Below are positions 1 through 12,754 of a DNA stretch of 64,000 bases, in pieces. A program made the translations under genes and the position numbers. Source of the stretch: Theobroma cacao (lineage: Eukaryota; Streptophyta; Magnoliopsida; Malvales; Malvaceae); assembly GCF_000208745.1 (NCBI RefSeq), contig NC_030852.1:24290636-24354635 (forward strand), read 5' to 3'. Below the pieces are notes generated by a model. The model was not told where the DNA came from, did not search any database, and saw nothing but the letters and a program-made list of their open reading frames with translations. Each line of letters starts with the position of its first letter. Positions within the stretch are counted from its first letter, which is position 1.

Positions 1-46
<46 letters not shown>
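1..46. repeat. (AT)n microsatellite
   Basis: Uninterrupted AT dinucleotide run at the very start of the window; its true length is unknown because the window edge cuts it. The next 500 bases (47-566) are AT-rich with no recognisable gene; the stretch around 430-480 resembles the AT-rich repeat at 4186-4300. Confidence 0.95.
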
Positions 47-52
<6 letters not shown>

Positions 53-571
53 TTGAATGGAACTTTGAAAAGAGTCTCTCTCACTCTCTGTGGCAAAAGT
101 GGAAGAGAAAATAATTTTTTAAACTCAAATAAATTATCTCTCTACTTTGTGTGTTATACACGAAATGAGTGGTTTTCTGAAGAAGCTCTTCTCTTATTTT
201 CTATTTGCCTCTTAAATTGCTAATTTACATATTGGGTTATTAGGTTGAATTTTATTATGATAGGTTTAGATTTATACTAAAACTAAGTGGGTTTGGATTA
301 GTAGACTCACTTTTATTTTTTTAAAATTTGATAGGCTTAACATATTAAGTTAGAATTTATTTGGTGGGCTTAACTAGCAATATGCTGACCATAATGACTC
401 TAATTTTATCAAATTGTTTGAGGAATAAAAATAATTATTAAATAAAAAATTATTTTGAAATTCATTAAAAATATATATATATAATTGTATTGAAAGAAAT
501 ACAATTATTTCATTCTATTAATCTGTATGTATATCCTTGTTACTTAAAGTTTGCAATATATATGTCAAAAC

Positions 572-3563
572 TGTAATACCCCGTACTTCGATATGGTGGC
601 TAATAAAGCTTATCGGATGCCTATTGAGGTTAATTAGAATGTTTAAAAATGATGAAAGGTGAAAGGAATAGTTTGAAATAAAATATCTCGCACGCGAGAA
701 AATAACAATTGAATAATAATATTTTTATTGAGGATGAATTAGCAAGATAAAAAGTGAGTCGGAGGTGAATTAGAGCATAATAAGACATTTTAGGTGCCAA
801 GGAGACAAGTGAAAATTTTTTAAATAAATAATATTTTATTAATAAAATAATATTAAAATATTAATATTTTATTCGGTGTCAGAATTTTTTCATGAAGAAT
901 GAGTATATGGTCAATCTAAGTGGGGGAGAAGAGAAATGAGGAAGTTTCAGAGAAAAATGACGTTAATGGGGCTCGCGTGTCTTTATTAAATAAAGCTAAC
1001 GTGGGTAAGTAAATATTTAAATATTACAGTGATACCACGTTGAAATATAAACTTGATATTTTATTGATACAAGTGTTAAGGAAGAAAAAATGGAAAGAAA
1101 TTGGAATTAAAAGATTGTGGGAGGATACAATTAAAAAGGGTTAAAACCTTGAAGGGTAAAATTGTAATTTTGCCATTATCCCATGGCCGGTTCTTATCCA
1201 CCCAAAAGATATTTTCCTTCTTCTCCTTCATGCTCCCATGCCATTTTCACCTTGCCACCATGCATTTGAAAAGAAAAATAGAGAAAATCAGTTAACGGAA
1301 GAAAAGAGAGAAAAGTGGAAGGCTTGGGTAGTGAGTGATTTAAGAGTAATTGAAGAAATATCAAGTAGGTCTCAAGATTCAAGAGACATAAGGTAAGGAT
1401 TTTTGTGTTTTAAGCTCACAATTGGTTAAATCTTTGGAGAAATAATGTGTGAATCATTTTGGCAGCTTGATGATAAATGTTTTGAAGGAACAGTAGAGTG
1501 CATGTACGGGTCAAGCAACCATAAAGGTAAAAATGAATGATGTTTTAAGTATAGTTGAGAAATCTTGAGAAATAGCTATTGCTATGGAGTTGAAATTTTA
1601 AATGGCATATTGTGAGGAATTATGGTTGTGAAAAAATCTATTTGCATAAGCTAGTTGAAAATTGTTAAGTTTGTATGGCATGTTGTTTGAAAGAAATGAA
1701 AAAGGAAGAATGTGGATGAAGGATTGAGAAGCTAAGTATTGAAAGTTAGGTAGATAATGATGCATGTAAACTTGAAAATAATTGAGTGAAAGTGAGAATG
1801 ATTGTTGCTGCCATATATGTGGGTTATGTATGAAAATATAAGATGAATTTGAATGAAGATGGTTGGAAAAGGTTAATATGGGTGCTAAAGTGATAAATAA
1901 GTTACCGGTAATTATAATTTAAAGAATTACGCAAGTAAAGGATAAAGGCAACTTTGGTAAAAATGTGTCAAAATATAAGTTAGTTGAATAAAAATTCATG
2001 ATTGAAGGAAAAAGAGAAGTAGAAATGATGTACACTAAAAATATTAAATTTGGATTGTTTCTAGGAAGTGCAAAAGTAAATATAGTGTACTGTGGTGGCA
2101 TGCTAGAGGAAATAATGAACAATCGGCAAGTAGAAATAGCTAGATATGCTTCCGAACTAATAGTGATGTAATATCTCGCTATCGTAAGATGAGTGAACTT
2201 GCATTTAAAATGTTTTGGGAAATGTATGTGTTTGAATGAATCATTCGAAAATTTCATTTGTTTTGCTTTAAAATATACCTGGGGAATAAGCCCTTCATGA
2301 AATGTTCTTATGTTGTGAAATGTGCAATGTGATTAGTTCATGTGTTCCTACATTATGTTGATGTGTATGTTATGCATTGAATGGTACTATTGTCTGATAA
2401 TTATAACCGTGTGTGTGCGGTGTGGGAGTGCACATGACGGTGCCGATAGTGTGTGGTGTAAGAGTGCACACGTCGATGATATATGCCATGTGCAGTGTGA
2501 GAGAGCACATGATGCTGATGATGATATTGTAATATGCGGTGTGGGAGTGCACATGAGCTAGAGGAAAGCTAGGGTGATGCTGGGAGTTGTATATGTGCTT
2601 ATATATGTTATATATAGAGGTTAAGGAAACAAAATGTGATTGTATTGAATATTGAATGTTGAAATTTGACAAATGCTTTCCAATTGATTTTCATTGCAAC
2701 AAAAATAGATTTTCATTGTGACAAGAACTCTTTTAATTTAACAGCCTTGGTTTTTGCTGCAGCGAAATTCTTTCTCATTGCAGCAAGAAACTCTCGGGTG
2801 GTTGAGAAAAATGCTGGCCAGGGTTTTCGCTTCAGCGAAATTCTTTCTTGCTGTAGCGAGAAACTCTTAGGTGGTGGTTTAAAATTTTGCCCTGAATTTC
2901 GTTATAGCGAGATTTCCTCTACCATACTTGCCTTGCGTGGATTCTATTGTAGTTTTCACTCTTTTCAACTTCATGGTTGACCATGGACTCTTCAACACTA
3001 AGGGATTAAAATATTAAAGTTTGAAATCAAGGGTTTTCGCAAGAAATTAAACTAGATTGCATTGTTTTTAACATAAGTGCATCATGATTCCTACACTTTC
3101 TTTATTGTTTGCTTGTTTCTTTTCTATGTTCACTCACTAGGTTTATACTCACTCTTTTTAACTTCATGTTTTCAGATTCAGAGATAATTGGGACCTAGAT
3201 TGAAGTGTCCATTTGTATTTGCCATTTGGTAGGTACCATGGCATCCTGTAGCGTCATCCACGCCCAGAGTCACTCTGTTGATAGTCAAGGTCTCTTGCTT
3301 GTGTATATAGTTCCTTAAATGTAAATTATGGTATTGTTGTGCACTCTGTATGTTGATTGATTACCTATGTCGATTAGGGTTGACGAATGATAACCCCATT
3401 TTGGGGATATATATATACTTGGTTCTCACGATCTAATTTCAAAAGAACATTCATTAGAAATTATGAGTATTAGATCTTAAAGAAAGAAAGGCTTACTTGG
3501 GCCTGGTGGGCTATGCCTATTATGCCCTTGCGCTAATCATGGCTCGAGAATTGGGCTGTGGCA
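572..3563 (+). mobile_element. Solo LTR of a long-LTR retrotransposon (copy 1)
   Basis: The element begins TGTAATACCCC and ends GGGCTGTGGCA, so it has the TG...CA ends of an LTR. It is flanked on both sides by the 5-bp target duplication AAAAC (567-571 and 3564-3568). No gag-pol coding sequence, primer-binding site or second LTR is present, which makes a solo LTR left by recombination the simplest reading. Its 3' end (TTACTTGGGC... GTGGGCTAT) matches the 3' end of the LTR at 50762-53492, so the two are the same superfamily and orientation. LTRs of about 3 kb are typical of Del/Tekay-type Ty3-gypsy elements, but lineage cannot be proven without internal domains. Short ORFs inside it do not look like proteins. 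Confidence 0.85.
2402..2560. repeat. Degenerate minisatellite inside LTR copy 1
   Basis: A motif close to GCGGTGTGGGAGTGCACATGA recurs about four times with variable spacers (GTGGTGTAAGAGTGCACACG, GCAGTGTGAGAGAGCACATGA and others). The reverse complement of a related motif forms the tandem array at 7131-7254 in LTR copy 2. Confidence 0.7.
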
Positions 3564-3615
3564 AAAACGCATTTGTTATTTTGAATAAAAAATTATACAT
3601 TGATGAAATTTTAAA

Positions 3616-3979
3616 CAATAGTGCAACACTACAATTTATATTTGAGAATTACATAATAATTTATTAATTTTTAAATATTAAAATCATTAAAAATAAAATT
3701 CACATAACAAAAAAAAGAAGAACATGACAAGTAGACAATAAAACCCACATATGACATAATACAAAAGAAAGAAAAAGAATATGGTTGATGGTTCGTAGAA
3801 ATTTGTGAAAAAAAAATTTACAGAAATTTAAACATATGAGTAAACAGAATAANCAACAATGTAATTTTATAATTTATATTTGAGAATTATATAATAATTT
3901 TTAATTTTTAAATACTAAAATCATAAAAAATAAAATTTATGTAATAAAAAAAACATGATAAGTAGAAGATAGAACTTAT

Positions 3980-4026
<47 letters not shown>

Positions 4027-4103
4027 GAACTTGGTTGATGGTTCGTAGAAATTTGTGAAAAAAAAATTTACAGAAATTTAAACATATGAGTAAACAGAAT
4101 AAA
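3616..4103. repeat. Tandem duplication, about 238-bp period
   Basis: Two AT-rich copies (about 3616-3854 and 3855-4103) share long blocks such as GGTTGATGGTTCGTAGAAAT and the following A-run. The second copy is longer because a (TAA)n microsatellite expanded in it. A reverse-complement relative lies at about 43130-43930. Confidence 0.8.
3981..4025. repeat. (TAA)n microsatellite
   Basis: About 15 uninterrupted trinucleotide units, present only in the second copy of the surrounding tandem duplication. Confidence 0.95.
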
Positions 4104-4336
4104 AATGAAAAAAAATAAAAATAAAATAATAACATAAATTAAAAAAATTCAAAATTGAAATCATTTTGTTATTTTTTATTTGTAGTAATTATTAAATAAA
4201 AAATTATTTTGAGGGGTCATTAAGAGAATTTATAAAAAAAATTTTAAAAATTTTGTATAACATAAAAAAATTAAAAAATTTTGAGGGGTTCATCCCTTAA
4301 AGAGGCTCCGCCTTTGCTTCTTACCTAGTTTTTTTA

Positions 4337-5509
4337 TTGAAGATATAGTCAAAATTCTGATTGAAAACACTAGTAATGATGCAGCTTATTGGGTTCCTTC
4401 TTTTAACGGTGAATTTACCACCAAGAGTGCCTAGTAATCAATTCAACAAAAACAGCCTATAAGTAATGCATTTGATTTAGTATGGCATAGAAGTATTCCA
4501 TTAATGATTTCATTCTTCTTTTGGAAAGTTATTAATGGATGGATACCAGCTAAGATGAGATTAAAAACCAAGAACTTTCAGTTGGCATTGAAATGCAAAT
4601 GCTGTCATTCTGAAGAGACCCTCCTCCACATTCTTTGGAAAGGTTCAGTTGCACAACGAGTTCGAAATTTCTTTGCTCATTTTTTCCAAGCCTTTGTCAT
4701 TTAGTCGCAAAATATTATGCAAGTTTTGTGGGCATGGTTTTATTCTGGTGATTATACAAAACAAGGACATATCCAAATTTTATTACCAATTTTTATTTGT
4801 TGATTCTTATGGGTTGATAGGAATGATGCTAAACACAAGCAATTAGGTCTGTTCCCTTAACATATTATGTGGAAAATTATGAATTTATGGATGCAGCTTC
4901 ACAAAGGGAACCTTATGCACAAACAACAATGAAAAGGTGATATGCAGATTGCTAAGTTGTGCAAAATCACCTTTCCGAGTCAATTACCCATTCCACCCCA
5001 AATTATTAGTTGGTTGAACCCCTACTTTGATGAGTTCAAGTTGAATGTTGATGGGAGCTCAAAAGACCATGCCCGAAATGTCGCTAGAAGAGGTGTTTTG
5101 CACGACCACAAAGGTATGTTGCTATTTGGCTTTTCAAAAAATTTTGGTGCCCATAATTCCTTGAAAGCCGAATTTCTTGCACTTAAGAAAGGACTTTTTT
5201 TATGCCATGACCACAATTTGACCAAAATATGGGTTGAGATGGATTCCATGGTTGTTGTGAACATGATAATGGAAAAAAGTATCAGATCTCATGATATTTG
5301 GTATATCTTAGCTTTTGCTCAGACTTGTTTACAACACTTTTCTTGTCATGATTACTCATATTCACCATGAAAGTAACCAAGCTGCCAACTTCCCTTCAAA
5401 TCAAGGTTATTCACATGAAAGACTCAAGGTTTTCTTTAATGCTGAAGGTGAGTTTAATGGTATTCTTAAATTAGATCAAATTAATTCACCATATATTAGG
5501 TCTAAATAA
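4337..5509 (+). pseudogene. LINE zf-RVT / RNase H-like remnant
   Basis: The 4504-4704 reading frame has the zf-RVT pattern: an FFWKVINGWIPAK opening, then paired cysteines (KCKCC) and HILW. The 4942-5370 frame holds an RVT_3-type RNase H-like domain: FKLNVDGSSKDHA with the first catalytic Asp, then LKAEFLALKKGL with the Glu, then IWVEMDSMVVVNMI with the second Asp. The segments are in different frames and have internal stops (for example after KSA near 4430), so no full protein can be made. Many plant genomes annotate such pieces as putative ribonuclease H proteins; the poly-A tail shows the origin here is a LINE. Confidence 0.8.
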
Positions 5510-5758
5510 ATGTAAGGGATTGGTACTCCTTATTTATTTTATTTCTTATCAGCAAGAAATTTTATTTAGTTCATGTTTTCTTAGAATTCATGCAATAGAA
5601 GTAATACTCCCACAAGGGACATCTTTTTATCTTTTTCATGTACTTACGGAGGTAAAGTTTATGTCTCTTCCCTAGTGTACTTCACTTTTCTATCTTGTAA
5701 CAAAATTTTAACAAGGTGCTAGCCTTGAGAGATTTTTCTAGCAAAAAAAAAAAAAAAA
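4337..5758 (+). mobile_element. 5'-truncated L1-type LINE, 3' end with poly-A
   Basis: The order is a linker like that between reverse transcriptase and zinc finger in plant LINEs (about 4337-4430), a zf-RVT-like segment (4504-4704), an RNase H-like segment (4942-5370), a non-coding 3' tail, and a run of 16 A at 5743-5758. Truncation at the 5' end and a terminal poly-A are the hallmarks of target-primed LINE insertion. I could not settle the target-site duplication; a short CTAGC flanks the A-run but also occurs widely. Confidence 0.75.
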
Positions 5759-6332
5759 CTAGCCTCTACAACCAATCAACACAATACTCCACTTAGCACC
5801 AAAAAACCCTTCACAACACATCATGGAAACCAATAATAGCAGGGAAAACACTAGCTTATTAATGCTTACACCCCAAATTTGATCCATTCTAATCACTTAC
5901 AAAAACATATCATAACCACAATCAATATATATCGGTTTCATCCTCCCAATAGAAATAAAGACATGCCAACACATAATGAATACATATTAACTCCTTGTTT
6001 CTCTAGAGTTTATTTGATACATACAAAACACCAGTAGAAAACGTCAACCACAATAAAAGTTTGCTAGTAACAATAACTCAACATCTTTCATAAAAGACTT
6101 TATGCAATTTAAACAATATTTTCAACGCTCCTTTTTTATCAACAATTATGCTACACACAATTCACAAGCAAAAACATAAAAAAGCAAAGATCAAAGCTGT
6201 AGAAGATAAACATGAAGTTATCAAGCAACCACCACCATTAAGAACCATTAGCAAAAGGATAAGAGATTAGTGGCAGAATCAAAACTTCATCCACAGTAGA
6301 AAACACAAACTTAAAGGGCATGAGACACAAAC
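5759..6332. other. Unassigned AT-rich DNA
   Basis: I see no gene, RNA or clear repeat between the LINE poly-A and the next LTR. The last five bases are the CAAAC target duplication of that LTR. Confidence 0.5.
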
Positions 6333-9065
6333 TGTCACGACCCAAATTCTGGGTCATGACCGGCGCATGGGTCCAACGGACGTAATCCACTAAACCCAAG
6401 CAAGCCTATTATTTATCTTACTTATGATTCTATTTATTATCACTAAGTCTTATTTCATGACTTTGAATCAAAATAGTGATATACAATGCCAACTCGTACT
6501 GGCATTACTCTTTTAAAATTTACATTAATTTCATCTATACATAACAAAATAAAACTCGACTTCCAGCGGAGTGACTCGGATGAACATACAGCTACCGAAT
6601 ACCGAGACACCTACCAAAAGATGAACACAGGTCTACAAGGACACCTCGTCCTAATTATCGACTGCCTCGTGATCTGAAAACATGAATTTGAAAATGGTGA
6701 GTATAAACCCAGTGAGTGAACAAGGAAGGGAACAAGCAACAATTAGGGAAAATTTAAAATCATGATGCAGTTGTTTCAAAATAATGCAATTTAGTTCATT
6801 CCTATTTAAAACCCCTCCAAACCCCAGAGTTTTTTGCTACAGCGAGCATGAATTTCGCTGCAGTGAAAACAGAGCAACAAGAGAACCATTTACAAAGTAC
6901 AAACAACCATCCTGCTAAACTAATAAAATCAACCTAAAATTCATGAAAATTCTCAAAGTACAATGTGTCAACTTTCATGTACATTACAACCATAAATCAT
7001 TGTCCATCAATTTGCTATATCACACATATTTACATATGTATATATATATATATATATATACGTATATACCCATCATCATCATCTCACCAACCCATCATCA
7101 TCATCACCAGCTCATCATCATCATCACCAGCTCATGCGCACTCCCTACTCGCACATGGCTGGGTCATCACCGGGTTATGCGCACTCCCTACTCGCACATA
7201 ACCGGGTCATCCTCGGCTTATGCGCACTCCCTACTCGCACATAGCCGAGTCAACATAATTACACAACATTATATTCAAGCATATATGTATATCAACATAA
7301 TGCAGCCACATAGAAATCCATAATAACCACATTTCATAACATAAACCTTTTCTCAAAAGCTTGTTCCCAAGGCATTCATTTTCATGAAAAATTGCATAAA
7401 ATCATTCAAACACTTTGTTCAAAACAGTCATATTCCCAAAACAATTTTGATAGGCAGTCCACTCACAGGTGTCGAAAATTCGGATTCCGGGTGAACTCTG
7501 ACTAATAGTCCTCAGGCGTAATTCCTTTGCCTTTTCCGGACGTCTCACCACCTTGACAAATAACAAAGTCGAGGAATTTACTATATTGTCCCTAAATTGA
7601 TATAAATTAATTTAAACTACTAATGCTTGATATGTAAATGCAAAAATATGTCCGATTACCGCTTAATCACGGTATCGATTAAATTCGACCGATCACCCGA
7701 TTAATCGGCGATTGTGTCCAAATCACCTCCAAATTAATTCATTTCTCCTCTAATACCTTAATTTACCACATACATTTAAATAAAGCCAAATTCAGCATTA
7801 GAACCCTCACAATTCCTTATAGAAAAAATTTGGTCATTTGGTGTACTAGCATCGAATTTTTTTCTACATAACCGTTTCACCTTACTTCATCATTTTCCAT
7901 GCCATTTTCCTTGAAATAAAAACAATCCCCCATTGATATTCAGCCCTCATGGTTCGGCCAACAAGGAACCCTAGAGAAATTGAATATTTCTTTTGTGTTT
8001 TTGTTCATAACCATGCTTAACTATCCCTAAACACTAACATAGTCTAAAATCAAATTATTCCAACAACAATTCCTCTTCCATACCCATTTTTCAGAATTGA
8101 ATTCATCATGATAACTCAATATTCAACCATGGAAATCAAGAACAAAAGCATGGGTAAGCTAGGTATCAAGGAGAATTAAAGAAATTTTAACTTACCTAGC
8201 TTGTTTCCTTGATTTCTTCACTTTTTCTTTGAATTTCCACCTAGGTTTTCTTGTTTTTCCTTTTGTTCTTCCTTTTTTCTTGTTGCTGGATGCCTAGGCC
8301 GAATATGGTGAGGGAATTGGAGATTCAATGGGCTGATTTCTATAGAAAATAATAAAATAATCAAGCATGCCATGTGTCACATGCTTATTGGCCCAATTTT
8401 TAACTTTTTGACTTTTTCTTCTTAATTTTCCACCACAAATATTCTGGTATTTATCCAATCCTGCCACAATTAAAATTCTTTGGTCTTGACAAGTGCTGGG
8501 ATGAAAAATTTACCGATTTGCCCTCAGGATGAAAATATTACAGTTTTACCCCTATACTCCAAAATGTACCGGAATCTCATTATTTCTACTTTTCAACCTA
8601 AAATAACACAAATATTGATCAATATTAACCAAATGGGGCAAAAATTGTTTTATAAAAAAAATTTCGTTTAGTTATCTAGTGGCAAAATTACCATTTTACC
8701 CTTGTGCTCCATAAATACTAGGAATCACAATTTTTTTTTCACTGCTAAACATCATTTTATACTCCAATAATCATAATTATATTTCATATAATTATTCTTG
8801 GTCAAATGTGATCAAATCTTGGCTAAAAATCTCCATTTTATCATCAAATGGTAAAATTAACCGTTTTGTCCCTAATTGGTCAATTTTCTAATGGACTCCA
8901 AACTGGACCTTGAACTCCAAATCACTATTCTAAGTCATTCTGTGGGTTTTAAAATTTTCAAATTCCTCTTAGAATTTCTATTTGAACTAGTTCAAGGCTC
9001 AATTTAACTTAGTTGTACCACTCGGTATAATACCGTCTTTTAATCGAGCTTGACAGGGTCTCACA
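6333..9065 (-). mobile_element. Solo LTR, reverse orientation (copy 2)
   Basis: It starts TGTCACGACCC and ends GGGTCTCACA, with CAAAC on both sides (6328-6332 and 9066-9070). Its right part (gene-free blocks about the fading of AAATTACC-type motifs, then GAACTAGTTCAAGGCTCAAT and GTTGTACCACTCGGTAT) is the reverse complement of the left part of the LTR at 25503-28220 and aligns directly with the right end of the LTR at 9518-12608. It therefore lies in reverse orientation relative to the copy at 25503. No internal retrotransposon genes are present. Confidence 0.85.
7131..7254. repeat. Minisatellite, about 42-bp unit, inside LTR copy 2
   Basis: Three copies of TATGCGCACTCCCTACTCGC followed by ACAT and a variable GGGTCATC spacer. 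A short (TA)n run precedes it at about 7037-7062, and a (CATCAT)-rich stretch lies between. It occupies the place equivalent to the array at 2402-2560 in copy 1. Confidence 0.85.
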
Positions 9066-9095
9066 CAAACTCAGCATAGAAAACAAGAATCTAAA

Positions 9096-9243
9096 TCCCC
9101 TTCCCCATTATGTGCCCCAACTCTCACAAATTGACACATGTATATTTTTCTATTAAGTTAATACATGTTTGGTTTTAAATTTTTTTTCCTCTTTCTCTCT
9201 CATAATTTTTTCCCTTTTTCTTTCTTCAAAGCTCATTTTCATC
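9096..9243. repeat. Left terminal inverted repeat of an older nested element
   Basis: This block (from CCCCTTCCCCATTATGTGCC to AAAGCTCATTTTCAT) is closely matched by the reverse complement of 13872-14016, including AATACATGTTTGGTTTTAA and the CTCTCTCAT tract. Subtracting the insertions between the arms leaves an original element of about 0.9 kb with arms of about 145 bp, compatible with a non-autonomous Mutator-like or other TIR element. The flanking duplication was not resolved. Confidence 0.75.
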
Positions 9244-9517
9244 CAGTTTCAGCTCAAATTCCTATTGTAGTTTAGAAAGAATATTATTAATTTCTTCTAA
9301 TGGTTTTATATCCCAAATTACCTACCACCCATTAACAAAGAATCTTAAGCAAAAAAAAGTTCAATTCAAATTATACATTTGAAGCAAATCCTCATTGTCA
9401 AGAAATTTAAAAATCAAAATTTATCTTTATAAACAATTTGAAATCCATCGACCAATCAACTTAGTGGCATCAGACCAATCAACTTCCTTTGTTAAATTTG
9501 CAGCTTACTAGCATATC

Positions 9518-12500
9518 TGTCACGACCCAGTACTCCCTTCGAGCCTGTGACAACCGCTGCGATGTCTCGATAGACATTCATTACCCGGAATGTCAATCGA
9601 AACCTCGTAAGACTCTTGCATCAATTTTACATCTCCCTTGTGAGCAACAGTTACTAAATATCATGTTTTAAAGGAATATAAACTATTTGAAATCAAAAAC
9701 AAATAAAAAGTAATTTCAGCCACACATGGGTATTTTGGTTATTTTTATTCAAAAATTTTGAAACCTAGTGCATATACAGCATACGATCGAAAAATATATA
9801 TTTCTCATCTAAAAATAATTTTAGTAATCTAAATCATCCATTTAAAATGAAATTATGGCTAATCAAACTACATAATAATATTAAATAAAATATTCTATAT
9901 TTTATAAAACAATATTTATAGAATCTTGCATAAACAATTTTTGTAGCGTAAGAGTAAAATAAATTCATATATATAATAGCACACTAAACCAAGTATACAA
10001 AAATATTCTACAACGACATGTAGGACCCAATATAACAAAAATAAATAGAACTGTAGACTTACGATTTCTAAGGGTGCAAATCCAAAAGCAACCCTCGACA
10101 AAATCGACTGTCTACAGACTATCTTGAGCCTGAAATGGGTGAAAAAAAGGGGTGACTTTTTATAAACCCAATGAGTAAGCAAAGTTCATCTACAACATCT
10201 AAAGCCAAGTAAATTGAGACAGTTAAATCATCCCATCATAATATAATTTGTAACATTCAAAACTCATTTCAATTCATATAAAACAATTACATTTCATCAA
10301 AATAATCAACAAGGCTTATGATTCTCTTAAAAACTTGGCTTGTGCCAAAACTCATACTCGGTGACATCTTGGCCCGGGCATTCAACCGAGTCCGCCAAGG
10401 ATGTTAAAATGACATATACCCATAAAAATGTTTTTACTTTTAAAATATAGTCATTCCTTGGCGTTGGCTGAGTTTCATCCTCACGTGGTGGTTCGATGTG
10501 AAATGAACTCTAAACTTACCTTAGGAGATACCCTCCGCACCTCTCGTACTAAGGTAAAATATAACGGGGTTTACCGTGCCCCTCTAATAGGCTGGTTCAT
10601 GGAAACCCGCCCACTGCAATAAGCTAATCAAATAACCCACTAAATCAATAAAAATTTTGACAGCATGATATGGCTAATATGATATTACCCAGCCTGTCAA
10701 GGTAAAACAAAACAGTTCATATAATCCATAAACCACAAATCCAGCCATTCATGCCATCACATTATCATAAGCCATCAATTCAAACCATATGTATATATAT
10801 AGATAACACAAGTATATAGTCTCCACTTACTCAATTTCCAAAATCATCATTGAATTGCAAAACAATTTATAAATCTCATTCATTTAACCAACATAAAAAT
10901 CTACGGTTTAAGTTCATTATTCTTTAAAATCATAAAAACGAGTATAACTACATTAGATAGTTAAGGTGAACATTTGATTACTCACAATAACGAGATTTTG
11001 GAGTACTCATATTCTTAGTCCTCGGGTACGATATATTTACCCTTATCAGATGGCTTACCACCTATACATAATACACGATATGTAATTCAATATATTTGTG
11101 CCAAACTGTTATAAAACTATTTCAGGCTCTATGTGAATGCATGAAATTGAATGAGAATTGTTCGAATAATCACTTAAAGACGGTGTTCTACGTGAGTTCA
11201 ATTATGATCGGACTGAATTTGTATTCGACCTAACTCAAACTATACACTGTTGAATTAACCAAAACATCCGATTCAACTTCAAATATATTCATTACACTTC
11301 TAATATTCCAAATACACCAAAGTACCTCAATGAGCTTGATTGTGACTTAATTCATCAAAACTGAAATTCATTCTGATTCTGAACTAACGTGCTAATCAGT
11401 GTTAACACGGTCCAATAAATCCATCTACATCATTAAGAATCAAATCCAAGTCCATTCACTATGATTTTCTCATTATTGTTCAAGTCGTTTACTAAAGGAA
11501 CTATACTTTTCGATAACCGTTTTCGATATCTGATACCATAAATCATCAATTACGAGCTAAATAATATGAAATTCAATAAAATCCATCATCAACATGTCAT
11601 CTATAAAATTCGGCCAAAGAGGGTTGTTGAAGGGCATGTGATTTTCTTGCTTGTTTTTCATGCCAAACATCATCAAATAACTAAAAACATTAAGATATCA
11701 TGAAATCTAGCAAAATCCAGTATCAAAACCTCTCTCCCTATGTTCAGCTAGCAAATATTCCCTCATGAAAACTTGTGTTTCATCCATAGAAAATGAAAAA
11801 GAAAGCATGGGAAAGGTAGATCTTAAGCTAAAATTGAAAAATCTTACCTTTGATTGTTTTGTTCTTTGAAATTCAACAAATTTCTCTTGAATTTTCCTCT
11901 CTAGGGTTTGTTTCTATTCTTTTCTCTTTGTTCTTTGCTTTGGCCGGCCATGAAGAGTGAAATGGGAGAGTTTATGTTGAGTTTATAAAGGAAATTATAA
12001 AAATAATAAAACTTCACATGTGTCACCATGTGATTGGTCCATGGTTAAAACTTAACAATTAAGCATTTTCTTACCACCACATGTAATCTCTTTATTATCC
12101 AAAGTATAAAATAATAATAGGTGAAATTCATGCGCTTGACAAGTGTTATGATGGTGTAAAATTCAAAAAATTCCAATTACGTCCTCTTGGACACGTAAAG
12201 TGACTACTTTGCCCTTATGTTCGGAAAAATGTCAGAATTAAAATTTTTCATTTCTCAAATTCAAATCATGCTCCAATTAATCAAAATTGGTCAAAAATTT
12301 CATCCAACATTCCAATTTTACCCTCAGGTGGCAAAATGACCATTTTACCCCTATGTTATGAAAATTCCTAATTTGACTACAAATTAATCCTCGAACTTTG
12401 AATCACCATATTAAGACATTCTAAGCTTCAATAACTCTCAAATACATCCTAAAATCTCTATTCAAACTAGTTCAAGATTTTAATCGACTTAACTGTACCA

Positions 12501-12608
12501 CTAGGTATGATACTGACTTTTAACGATTCTCCGAGGCATCCCAGTATGTAGATATGCTATCAAGTACATGAATGACATGACAAGTATATAATAGAGTAGG
12601 GCTTGACA
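9518..12608 (-). mobile_element. Solo LTR, reverse orientation (copy 3)
   Basis: It starts TGTCACGACCC and ends GTAGGGCTTGACA with the 5-bp duplication ATATC at 9513-9517 and 12609-12613. Its left end (CGAGCCTGTGACAACCGC, then GATGTCTCGATAGACATTCA) is the reverse complement of the right end of the LTR at 25503-28220, and its right end is the reverse complement of that copy's left end, so both belong to one family in opposite orientation. No coding domains remain. Part of the interior (10340-10620) carries the GCCAAGG / TACCCTCCGCACC block also found in reverse at 27330-27560. Confidence 0.88.
11980..11990 (-). promoter_or_regulatory. Candidate TATA box of LTR copy 3
   Basis: On the reverse strand this reads CTTTATAAAC and precedes a polypyrimidine-containing leader. 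It is in the place equivalent to TTTATAAAAAGG in the LTR at 25503-28220, which supports the assigned orientation. Confidence 0.4.
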
Positions 12609-12754
12609 ATATCGATTGGGTTTGATTGATAAAAGTGTTATGTTATTTAGAGAAGAAAAGGATTAAACTAAAGTTATTTGTTTTTGGTTCTGTTTTTGTT
12701 ATGTTGAATGCAAAGGGCATGGTTGTGTATTACTCTATTTTTTTGTCAAATTAA